From contig NZ_LAJY01000255.1 in NCBI RefSeq assembly GCF_000963705.1, positions 1-12,405 of the forward strand: 12,405 nt of DNA, in the 5' to 3' direction. Made by a program: the position numbers and the translations under genes. Below are positions 6,704 to 12,405 of the stretch, one piece after another. Origin of the DNA: Elstera litoralis. Its GTDB lineage: Bacteria; Pseudomonadota; Alphaproteobacteria; Elsterales; Elsteraceae. How positions within the stretch are numbered: position 1 is the stretch's first letter; every line of letters begins with the position of its first letter. The notes beneath the pieces are model-generated. The model saw only the letters and a program-made list of their open reading frames with translations. It was not told the origin of the DNA and did not search any database.

Positions 6704-7651
6704 TCAGCCCCCCCGCCGCAGGCGCGGATCGAGCCACAGGTAGGCAAGGTCGACGAGCAGGTTCACGAGAATGACGAAAGCCGCCAGCAGCATCGCCACG
6801 TCTTTCACCACGATCACGTCGCGCTGGTTCATCGCCTGATAGAGCAACCGCCCGAGGCCGGGCAGGGCGAAGATATTCTCCACCAGAATGGCACCCGCGA
6901 CGAGAAAGGAGAATTGCAGCCCGAGGATCGTCACGACAGGCACCAGGGCGGCGCGCAGGGCGTGGCGAATGAGAACACGGCTATTCGACAGCCCTTTGGC
7001 GCGGGCGGTGCGGATATAGTCTTCGCCTAAGACCTCCAGCACGGCGGCCCGCGTCACCCGCGCCAGAATCGCGGCTTGCGGCAGGGCGAGGGCGAGGGCG
7101 GGGAGAAACAGCGCGCGCAGGCCGGGCAGCAGGCCGTCGCCCCAACCGGGAAAACTCCCCACCGGAAACAGCGGCCAGGTGAGCGAGAAGAGCAGGATCA
7201 GCAACAGCCCAATCCAGAAATTCGGCACTGCCACGCCCAGTTGCGCGAACAGCATCACGCCCGCGTCAGCAGCTTTGCCGTGCTGGGCGGCGGCCAGCGT
7301 GCCGAGCGGCAGGGCAAGGGCGGTCGAGATCATAATCGCCAGAAACGCCAGCGGCAGGGTGAGGCTGAGGCGTTCGGCAATCAAATCGGCCACCGGCACG
7401 CGGTACGTATAGCTCAGGCCGAAATCGCCCTGGAGCATCCCGCCGACCCAGGCGAGGTAGCGCGGCAGGGCCGGTTGATCGAGCCTCAATTCGGCCCGAA
7501 CGGCAGCGAGCGTATCCGGGCGCGCTTCCAGCCCCAACATGACGGCGGCAGGATCGCCCGGCAGAACCTCCAGCACCACGAACAGCAGCACCGACCCGAG
7601 AAACAGGGTAAAGGCGGCGCTGCCGAGGCGCTGGAGGATCGGACGAAGCAT
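6704..7651 (-). CDS. DppB/OppB-type ABC transporter permease
   Basis: A 315-aa inner-membrane permease with the standard DppB layout. An N-terminal helix (about 11-30) is followed by the PGDP motif, a periplasmic domain (LRLDQPALPRYLAWVGGMLQGDFGLSY) and five more membrane segments. A complete EAA loop (about 210-230, DYIRTARAKGLSNSRVLIRH) contacts an ATPase, and the family signature VENIFALPGLGRLL sits at 258-270. It forms the translocation path with the DppC-type partner. It lies 15 nt after the binding-protein stop and 3 nt before the next permease. Its ribosome site is weak (only TTGG-like sequence before the ATG at 7651), so expression may depend on coupling to upstream translation. Confidence 0.93.
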   Translation of the reverse strand: MLRPILQRLGSAAFTLFLGSVLLFVVLEVLPGDPAAVMLGLEARPDTLAAVRAELRLDQPALPRYLAWVGGMLQGDFGLSYTYRVPVADLIAERLSLTLPLAFLAIMISTALALPLGTLAAAQHGKAADAGVMLFAQLGVAVPNFWIGLLLILLFSLTWPLFPVGSFPGWGDGLLPGLRALFLPALALALPQAAILARVTRAAVLEVLGEDYIRTARAKGLSNSRVLIRHALRAALVPVVTILGLQFSFLVAGAILVENIFALPGLGRLLYQAMNQRDVIVVKDVAMLLAAFVILVNLLVDLAYLWLDPRLRRGG

Positions 7652-7666
7652 GCCAAGAGGAAGGCG

Positions 7667-9163
7667 TTATTGCCAGGCAACGTCAACCACATCATTCGCC
7701 GGGATCGGCTGATTCTCCCATAGGCCGGTCAGCTTGGCGTTCCACACGCCGAGTTTCGGCAGCAGGAAGAGGAACAGCGCGGGCGCATCCTCGGTTAGCC
7801 GCCGCTGCGCTTGGCCCAAGAGGGCGAGGCGTTGCGGCGTGTCGGTGGTGGTGGCCACATCGGCCATCAGCTTTTTCAACTCGGCGGATTGATAGTTGAA
7901 GTAGTAACTGTCGCGCGCATAAATCCCCAAATCGAGCGGTTCGGTATGGGCGACGATGGTCATATCGTAATCGGTGCGCTTGAAGACTTGATCGAGCCAC
8001 TGGCCGGGGAACTCAATCGGCTCCAGCTTCAAGGTCACGCCAACGTCCTGGAACATCGCCGCCAGCACTTCCGCCGAGCGGCGGGCGTAGGTCATCTGCG
8101 GCATCCGCAGCGTGGCGGTGAAACCGTTCGGATAGCCTGCCGCCGCAAGCCCGGCTTTCGCCGCTTTTGGATCGTAGGGCAGCAGGCCGGTGAGATCGAC
8201 ATAGCCCGGCTGGCTCGGCGAAAAATGGCTGCCGATGGGCTGGCCGATGCCGTTATAGGCGGCGTCGATCAGGGCCTTGCGGTCCACGGCTTGCGTCAGT
8301 GCCCGGCGTACGCGCACATCGTCGAAAGGTTTGCGGGCATTGTTGAAACCTGCCACCACTTCGCCTTCGGTATTGCCCGCAACGGCCTTGAAGCGCCCGT
8401 CTTTCTTGAACTCTTCGAAGAGTTCCGGCGCGCCGAGGTTCGGCATCGCGTCCACCTCGCCCGCTTTCAGCGCCGAGACTTGCGCCTGCGCGTCCGAAAT
8501 AAAGCGGAAGGTGATTTTCGTCAGTTTCACATTGGCGGCATCGCGGAAGGCGGGGTTCTTTTCCAGCACAATCCGGTAGCCGCGCGTCCAGGAGGCGAAT
8601 TTGAACGCCCCGGTGCCGATGGGGTTGGTCTTATTATTGGCGATGCTGCGTTCGCTCATAATCACCGCATCGCCCCAGCCGAGGTTCCACAGGAACAGGC
8701 CGGTCGGGCGCTTGAGGGTGATGACAGCGGTCAGCGGATCGGGGGTTGTAACCTCGGTAATCGGCTCGAACAATGGCTTCTGCGCATTGGTCGAATCGGG
8801 TGCGCGGGCGCGGTCGAGGCTGAATTTCACGTCGGCGCTGGTCAGCGCACTGCCGTCGTGAAACAGCACATTGCCGCGCAGTTTGAAACTATAGGTCTGC
8901 CCGTCCGGTGAGATCGTCCAGCTTTCGGCGAGCGCGGGCAGTACCGCGCCGCTGCGGTCGATGCGCGTCAGCCCCTCGTAAATGTTCCGGTAGGTGACTT
9001 CGCGTATGGCGGCGGCGGCGGCGCTAGTCGGGTCGAGGTTCGGCGGCTCGATCGGCATGGCGAGCGTCAGCGTACCGGGGCCGCCCGCTTGTCCGAGAAC
9101 GGCGGGGCTAACCAGAAGTGCCGCCAGAACCGAGGCGGCGCGCAGAAGATGCGTGCGGGGCAT
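7667..9163 (-). CDS. ABC transporter substrate-binding protein, SBP5 family (peptide/nickel type)
   Basis: A 498-aa periplasmic solute-binding protein (SBP_bac_5). The N-terminus has a Sec signal peptide with likely cleavage after G24 (PAVLG-QAGG) and no lipobox Cys. Family landmarks are LTLAMPIEPPNLDPT at the mature start, YRNIYEGLTRID, PALAESWTISPDGQTYSFKL, LFHDGSALTSADVKFSLDR and PIGTGAFKF. These match dipeptide/oligopeptide binding proteins; the ligand is not readable, and glutathione, opine or other small-peptide relatives are equally possible. ATG 9163 is chosen over the longer frame (to 9361) because GGGAGGG (9175-9169) lies 5 nt upstream and the signal peptide begins here. It starts 13 nt after the P1-hydrolase stop, linking substrate hydrolysis with uptake in one operon. 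Confidence 0.93.
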   Translation of the reverse strand: MPRTHLLRAASVLAALLVSPAVLGQAGGPGTLTLAMPIEPPNLDPTSAAAAAIREVTYRNIYEGLTRIDRSGAVLPALAESWTISPDGQTYSFKLRGNVLFHDGSALTSADVKFSLDRARAPDSTNAQKPLFEPITEVTTPDPLTAVITLKRPTGLFLWNLGWGDAVIMSERSIANNKTNPIGTGAFKFASWTRGYRIVLEKNPAFRDAANVKLTKITFRFISDAQAQVSALKAGEVDAMPNLGAPELFEEFKKDGRFKAVAGNTEGEVVAGFNNARKPFDDVRVRRALTQAVDRKALIDAAYNGIGQPIGSHFSPSQPGYVDLTGLLPYDPKAAKAGLAAAGYPNGFTATLRMPQMTYARRSAEVLAAMFQDVGVTLKLEPIEFPGQWLDQVFKRTDYDMTIVAHTEPLDLGIYARDSYYFNYQSAELKKLMADVATTTDTPQRLALLGQAQRRLTEDAPALFLFLLPKLGVWNAKLTGLWENQPIPANDVVDVAWQ

Positions 9164-9176
9164 GGATTCCCTCCCT

Positions 9177-10189
9177 TTATACGTCTTTTTGTTGGAGACT
9201 TTTATAACCGGGAAACGCGCCGAGCGTCTCCGCTTCATACACGCCGCGGGCGACGGCGCGGGCAACGCAGTCGGCGGCGGCTTGGCCCAGGCGGGCCAAT
9301 CGGTAGGGATCGACGCCCGAACCGTCCCCTGTGGAGAGGGCAAAGACGCTATCGCCATCAAACGGGGTATGGACGGGGCGAATGGCGCGGGCCAGCCCGT
9401 CTTGCGCCATAATGGCGAGGCGCTGGGCGTCGGCTTTAGTCAAGGGGGCGTCGGTCGCCACAACGGCGAGCGTGGTATTCGCGCCGAGTTGGGGCAGGGC
9501 GGTATCGGTCCAGGCGGTCAGGCTGGCAATCGGGATTGAGGGCGGCACCTGCCCCCCAGTTCCGCCAGTTGCTCATAGGGCCAAGCCCAGAAACTCAGCG
9601 TGCCGGGATGCAGCACCGAGCCGACCGGATTGGCCGCGACCAGCGCGCCCACCCAATCTTCGCCAACGCGTAAAGAGGCCGTGCCGAGCCCGCCTTTCAG
9701 CCGCCCGGCTTTTGCGCCATAGCCCGCGCCCGCATTACCTTGGGCAATATCGAGGCTTGCGTGTTCGCACGCCCGAATCGCCAGGGCGCGATAGGGCGGG
9801 GTTGTCCAGGTTTTATCGCCGCCATTAAGCAGATCGAATAGAATCGCCGCCGGAACGATGGGCACGCGGGCGGTGCCCACGGGAAAGCCGATACCGCGCC
9901 CGGCCAGATGTTCCATCACGCCGCTGGCCGCGTCCAGCCCGAAGGCTGAACCGCCGGACAGGCAAATCGCATGCACGCGCTCGACCATTGCCGATGGCCC
10001 CAGCAAATCGGTTTCGCGCGTACCGGGGCCGCCGCCGCGAATATCGCAGGCGGCAATCGCGGGGCTATCGGGCAGAACCACGGTCACGCCCGTCCAGGCG
10101 GTTCTGTCTTCGGCTTGGCCGACGCGCAGGCCCGGAACATCGGTGAGTGCGTTGCGCGGGCCGGGTTGGCCGTCTCGCCAGGGGGTCAT
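9177..10189 (-). pseudogene. P1-family (DmpA/NylC-type) N-terminal-nucleophile hydrolase, frameshifted
   Basis: A Peptidase_S58/P1-family enzyme, which self-cleaves into two chains and then hydrolyses amide bonds (beta-peptides, D-amino-acid amides, or nylon-type oligomers in known members). The N-terminal part shows GPRNALTDVPGLRVGQ, RGGGPGTRETDLL, LSGGSAFGLDAASGV, GAGYGAKAGRLKGGLG and AANPVG. The C-terminal part shows GANTTLAVVATDAPL, with likely cleavage N238/T239 and T239 as nucleophile, and FDGDS with D278/D280, as in NylC. N187 and K160 or K165 are candidates for the other active-site residues. The two parts are in different frames. They join at a run of six G on the minus strand (9557-9552); seven G, or GGC GGG, restores ELGGQVPPS and a 337-aa protein of family length. 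Start ATG 10189 fits the family (MTPWRDGQPGPRN). A GTG at 10237 is possible but lacks a ribosome site. It is the first gene of the operon. Confidence 0.83.
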
Positions 10190-10199
10190 AGCTCGCGTT

Positions 10200-10225
10200 C
10201 CCGTCCCGCCCGTGAGGGCGACGGG
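10200..10225. promoter_or_regulatory. Stable hairpin in the leader of the P1-hydrolase operon
   Basis: CCCGTC (10200-10205), a CC bulge, GCCC (10208-10211), loop GTGA (10212-10215), GGGC (10216-10219) and GACGGG (10220-10225) form a 10-bp stem with a two-base bulge. On the minus strand it lies in the 5' leader, 10 nt before the ATG at 10189, and could mask the ribosome site. On the plus strand the loop is a GNRA-type tetraloop and CCTTTT follows, but no plus-strand gene ends here. If translation starts at GTG 10237 instead, the hairpin lies in coding sequence. Confidence 0.4.
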
Positions 10226-10274
10226 GCCTTTTGGCACTGCAACACGGGCCGGTCGAGGCGCTTGCTCATGCCCG

Positions 10275-10304
10275 ACCCTAGGCGGTTGCGATGCACAAGG
10301 TCAA
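10275..10304 (-). promoter_or_regulatory. Candidate promoter of the P1-hydrolase/peptide importer operon
   Basis: On the minus strand TTGACC (10304-10299), an 18-nt spacer and TAGGGT (10280-10275). The -35 is a near-perfect match. The -10 keeps the first, second and last consensus bases only, as is common in GC-rich alphaproteobacteria. A transcript would start near 10268 and carry the hairpin at 10225-10200 in its leader. Read by eye. Confidence 0.35.
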
Positions 10305-10408
10305 GCGCCTGTGACATGAGTGGCGCGTCAGAATGTCGCAATTTTCGCATTGACAGAAAGAGGCTTTCAGCGCGGGATGCCGCGACTGATACTGTCGTGG
10401 GAATGGGT

Positions 10409-11698
10409 ATGTCGGTTCATTTCTTGCGCGAGGCGGTGCTGGGCGAAGTCCATGCCCGCCCGTTCGTGCCGCTCACGCCGCCGCGCCGCGTGCTGCATTT
10501 CGCTTTTCTAACCGACTATGAGGCCGCGGCGGCTGATCGGCAGCGCCTTCTGACCCTGTGTACCTCGGCGGGAGCTTCGGCCCCCCTGCCCGACGCGCGC
10601 CACCATCGCCTAACCCTACCGCCCACCCTGGGGCCGGGGGCGTTGCGCTGGGAACAGCATTCGGAATTTACAACCTATACGCTGGATTTTCCTGACGAAA
10701 GCGGCGAGCTTTTTCCGCCCTTTCCCACCTGGGCGCGGTTCGAGGCTATTGTACCGCCGCCGGGGCCGCTGCTGGTGGCGGTCGATTTGCAGATTGTCCC
10801 CGAGCAACCCTTGCTCGATTTGAACCGCCTATTCGATCCGGCCTCCTTGGCCGTCTCGGTCATGGATCGCGGCGCCGCCTTGGTAGCGACGGATTTTCGC
10901 GCCGATGGGCAGTTGCAGGCAGGCGGCGGTGTTGTGCGCATGTTGGTGCAAGATCGCGGGCTTACCCCGCCGCGCGCCGGGGCCTTAGTGCAGCGGCTGC
11001 TGGAGGTGGAAACCTATCGCCTCTTCGCCCTGCTTGGTCTGCCCGAATCCCAACGCATTGCCCCGATCGTGCGCCATATCGAGAGCGATTTGACCCGCAT
11101 CGCCCGCTCGATGACCGAATCACGCGATCTCGTCTCGGATAACGCTCTGCTCGATGAACTGACCCTGCTGGCCGCTGAACTGGAGGCCGAAGCCAATGCC
11201 GCCAGCTACCGTTTCAGCGCCAGCCGCGCCTATGACGGCATCATCCAGCAGCGGCTGACTGCTTTAGGCGATTTATCGGCGGGGGAATATCCCACCATCG
11301 GCGCGTTCCTCGCCCGGCGGCTTGCGCCCGCGATGCGGACCTGCACGATGCTGGAAGATCGGTTGGAGACGCTGGCGACCAAGCTGTCGCGCTCGGCCCA
11401 CCTGTTGCGCACCCGCGTCGATGTCGCCATCGAACAGCAGAACCGCAGTCTGCTGGAAGCGATGAACCTGCGTGCGCGCCAGCAGTTCCGCCTGCAACAG
11501 ACCGTCGAAGGCCTGTCGATTGCCGCCATCGCCTATTACGTCGTCTCGCTCGCCGCCTATCTGTTCAAGGGCTTGAAGGAGGCGGGGGTTCCGCTTGATC
11601 CCAGCATCGGCACAGCCCTATCGGTGCCGCCGATCGTGCTGGCGGTGGCGCTGCTGGTGCGCCGCATCCGCCGCCATCACGGGAAGGATGAGCTGTAG
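10409..11698 (+). CDS. DUF3422 family membrane-anchored protein
   Basis: A 429-aa protein of the uncharacterised DUF3422/COG4949 family, common in Proteobacteria and of unknown role. The N-terminus REAVLGEVHARPFVPLTPPRRVLHFAFL is the family hallmark. The middle is a predicted soluble alpha/beta domain (about 70-210), then a long helical section (about 215-365, likely coiled coil). Two membrane helices sit near the C-terminus (about 369-388 and 402-419) with a basic tail RRIRRHHGKDEL. This is an arrangement reminiscent of CorA-type proteins, though no GMN motif is present. The start is uncertain: ATG 10409 has GGGA 6 nt upstream and is used here; ATG 10403 and GTG 10397 are in frame. A TTGACA at 10350-10355 could be a -35, but no good -10 follows. 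It is divergent from the P1-hydrolase operon and convergent with the patatin-like gene. Confidence 0.85.
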   Translation: MSVHFLREAVLGEVHARPFVPLTPPRRVLHFAFLTDYEAAAADRQRLLTLCTSAGASAPLPDARHHRLTLPPTLGPGALRWEQHSEFTTYTLDFPDESGELFPPFPTWARFEAIVPPPGPLLVAVDLQIVPEQPLLDLNRLFDPASLAVSVMDRGAALVATDFRADGQLQAGGGVVRMLVQDRGLTPPRAGALVQRLLEVETYRLFALLGLPESQRIAPIVRHIESDLTRIARSMTESRDLVSDNALLDELTLLAAELEAEANAASYRFSASRAYDGIIQQRLTALGDLSAGEYPTIGAFLARRLAPAMRTCTMLEDRLETLATKLSRSAHLLRTRVDVAIEQQNRSLLEAMNLRARQQFRLQQTVEGLSIAAIAYYVVSLAAYLFKGLKEAGVPLDPSIGTALSVPPIVLAVALLVRRIRRHHGKDEL

Positions 11699-11721
11699 TG
11701 AGGCTGAAGCGGTTCTTTTGT

Positions 11722-11790
11722 CAGGGGCTTTGCCCCTAACGACCCCAGCCAAGGAGCTTGCTCCTTGGCAATCCACTTTTACTATTATTG
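11722..11790 (+). repeat. REP-like two-hairpin element, copy A
   Basis: Hairpin 1 is AGGGGC-TTT-GCCCCT (11723-11737). A short ACCC-containing linker follows, then hairpin 2 GCCAAGGAGC-TT-GCTCCTTGGC (11748-11769, 10 perfect pairs). The tail AATCC...CTATT...TTG spans 11770-11790. The same layout occurs in reverse at 11875-11809. It lies 24 nt after the DUF3422 stop and probably acts as transcript-end structure for that gene. The T-rich stretch begins about 8 nt after hairpin 2, so it is not a textbook intrinsic terminator. Confidence 0.8.
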
Positions 11791-11795
11791 TTAAG

Positions 11796-11808
11796 TATCA
11801 ATTAGATA
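11796..11808 (+). promoter_or_regulatory. IHF-like site between the inverted repeat copies
   Basis: TATCAA-N4-ATA differs from the IHF consensus WATCARNNNNTTR by one specified base and lies in an AT-rich patch. It sits within the 18-nt non-repeated centre (11791-11808) between the two REP-like copies. Some enterobacterial BIMEs place an IHF site between two REPs in the same way. Short AT-rich matches are easily accidental. Confidence 0.3.
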
Positions 11809-11875
11809 TAAAAATAGGAAACGCGGATTCTCAAGGGGCCGAAGCCCCTTGAGTGGGTGCAGGGCAAAGCCCTGC
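11809..11875 (-). repeat. REP-like two-hairpin element, copy B (inverted)
   Basis: Read on the minus strand: GCAGGGC-TTT-GCCCTGC (11875-11859), an ACCC linker, CTCAAGGGGC-TTCG-GCCCCTTGAG (11853-11830, 10 perfect pairs closed by a UUCG tetraloop), then a tail AATCC...CTATT...TTA (11829-11809). The tail matches copy A at 16 of 21 positions by eye. Sequence differences from copy A inside the stems occur on both arms, so pairing is kept. The first hairpin begins 1 nt after the stop codon of the patatin-like gene. Confidence 0.8.
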
Positions 11876-11876
11876 G

Positions 11877-12405
11877 TTAAGCCGCTTTCGAAACGCTCGC
11901 CTCACCCTCGGCAAAACGCTTGCCGGTGGCATAGCCGATCTCGAACAGGCGCGTGAGGTTGGAGCGCGACCAATCGAGCATCGTCGGTTGGGCATCCTCG
12001 GGAATGTCGAAATTGACGATTTTCACCTCGATGGGCTTGGCGCTCTGGGCCTGCTGGAGGGCGAACAGCTTCAGGTCCGCGTGGGCGAGGGCGACCAGCG
12101 GCGTGATGAGCTGCTGGCCGAAGGAATCCCACAGATTGCGCGGCTTATGCAGCAGGCTATCGTTGGCAATCGCGTTCACCACCACCACCGTATCGACCTC
12201 CGGTTCGTGCTGAAGCAGGGCTTCAAAGTTGAACGTGTCGCGCGACGCGCCCTCAATGTAATATTTCCCGTCAATCTCGAAGGGCGAGTAAAAGAACGGG
12301 TAGGAGAGCGACGCCTGGAAATGGGCAAGGTCGATCTCGTGCTTCTTGAAGATCGCCATTTTCTTATCGGTCAGGCAGTAGGCGTTCAGGTAGATATCTT
12401 CCTTC
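11877..12405 (-). CDS. Patatin-like phospholipase family protein, C-terminal fragment
   Basis: The last 175 residues of a gene whose start is off the right edge; the frame is open to the end of the window (KEDIYLNAYCLTDKK precedes the first internal ATG). The stretch FQASLSYPFFYSP, EIDGKYYIEGASRDTFNF, then EVDTVVVVNAI resembles the C-terminal half of patatin-like acyl hydrolases. In these, a strand ending in D-G-G/A supplies the Asp of the Ser-Asp dyad. Here the equivalent site reads IEGAS, with Glu in place of Asp. The GxSxG serine motif would lie outside the window, so catalytic status cannot be judged. The family call rests on the local pattern and is moderate. No membrane segment is visible. 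The gene ends at TAA 11879-11877, directly followed by the REP-like hairpins, and converges with the DUF3422 gene. Confidence 0.55.
   Translation of the reverse strand, partial: KEDIYLNAYCLTDKKMAIFKKHEIDLAHFQASLSYPFFYSPFEIDGKYYIEGASRDTFNFEALLQHEPEVDTVVVVNAIANDSLLHKPRNLWDSFGQQLITPLVALAHADLKLFALQQAQSAKPIEVKIVNFDIPEDAQPTMLDWSRSNLTRLFEIGYATGKRFAEGEASVSKAA

Noticed and set aside
5889..6737. Open frame continuing upstream of the DppD-type ATPase, giving an apparent 599-aa protein
   Set aside because: The upstream part is an out-of-frame reading of the DppC-type permease. The ATPase starts normally at 5888 with a TGATG overlap.
6014..7030. A long open frame (338 codons) on the plus strand opposite the two permease genes
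   Set aside because: It is antisense to two unmistakable permeases and its protein is Arg/Gln/Gly-rich low-complexity, as expected from the complement of GC-rich coding DNA. No ribosome site or family resemblance.
10350..10355. Perfect TTGACA as promoter of the DUF3422 gene
   Set aside because: The DNA 16-19 nt downstream is GC-rich (around CGCGGGATG) without a -10-like box, so a promoter is not supported.
11595..11852. Open frame crossing the end of the DUF3422 gene into the hairpin region
   Set aside because: It is out of frame with DUF3422, and its second half is translated repeat sequence. No ribosome site.
11723..11875. Possible CRISPR array from repeated palindromes
   Set aside because: The units are inverted pairs with different stem sequences and no regular unique spacers; no cas genes are present.
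1..12405. Search for a defence island, prophage, toxin-antitoxin pair or biosynthetic cluster
   Set aside because: All genes fit housekeeping, transport or repair roles. No integrase, transposase, nuclease/methylase or toxin-like gene was seen, and base composition is even except for short AT-rich intergenic patches.

Overview
The window is GC-rich DNA from a bacterial chromosome, most likely an alphaproteobacterium of the Rhodospirillales type. This is inferred from codon use, a DUF3422 membrane-anchored protein, a ChvI/OmpR-type winged-helix regulator and a Dpp-type importer operon; no rRNA or tRNA gene is present to fix the taxon. There is no sign of a phage, insertion sequence, CRISPR array or other acquired system, and gene content is mostly ordinary.

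Layout. 1-84 (minus) is the signal-peptide start of an exported protein cut by the window edge. 288-947 (plus) is a HAD phosphatase/phosphoglucomutase-like enzyme. It converges with 954-1628 (minus), a winged-helix regulator with a degenerate receiver domain. A divergent intergenic region separates that regulator from a photolyase/cryptochrome-family gene (1864-3389, plus) broken by a one-base shift. The photolyase meets a GNAT acetyltransferase gene (3386-3866, minus, also shifted by one base) tail to tail, sharing a TTAA that gives both stop codons. A 63-residue protein of unknown function (3869-4060, minus) lies directly upstream of the GNAT.

4144-10189 (minus) is one tightly packed six-gene operon, in transcription order: a P1-family (DmpA/NylC-type) N-terminal-threonine hydrolase, a periplasmic SBP5 peptide-binding protein, two DppB/DppC-type permeases, and DppD- and DppF-type ATPases. 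Genes are 3-15 nt apart or overlap by 1-4 nt. The set is consistent with uptake of peptides or peptide-like compounds and their hydrolysis by the P1 enzyme, which is itself broken by a one-base shift in a G run.

10409-11698 (plus) encodes a DUF3422 membrane-anchored protein. The convergent gap 11699-11876 holds the most structured non-coding sequence here: two inverted copies of a two-hairpin REP-like element with base-pair-preserving differences, flanking an AT-rich centre with an IHF-like site. The window ends in the 3' part of a patatin-like hydrolase (11877-12405, minus).

Three of about thirteen genes each carry exactly one single-base indel that is repaired by changing the length of a mononucleotide run. 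That pattern fits sequencing or assembly homopolymer error better than gene decay, so the three 'pseudogenes' may be intact in the organism.
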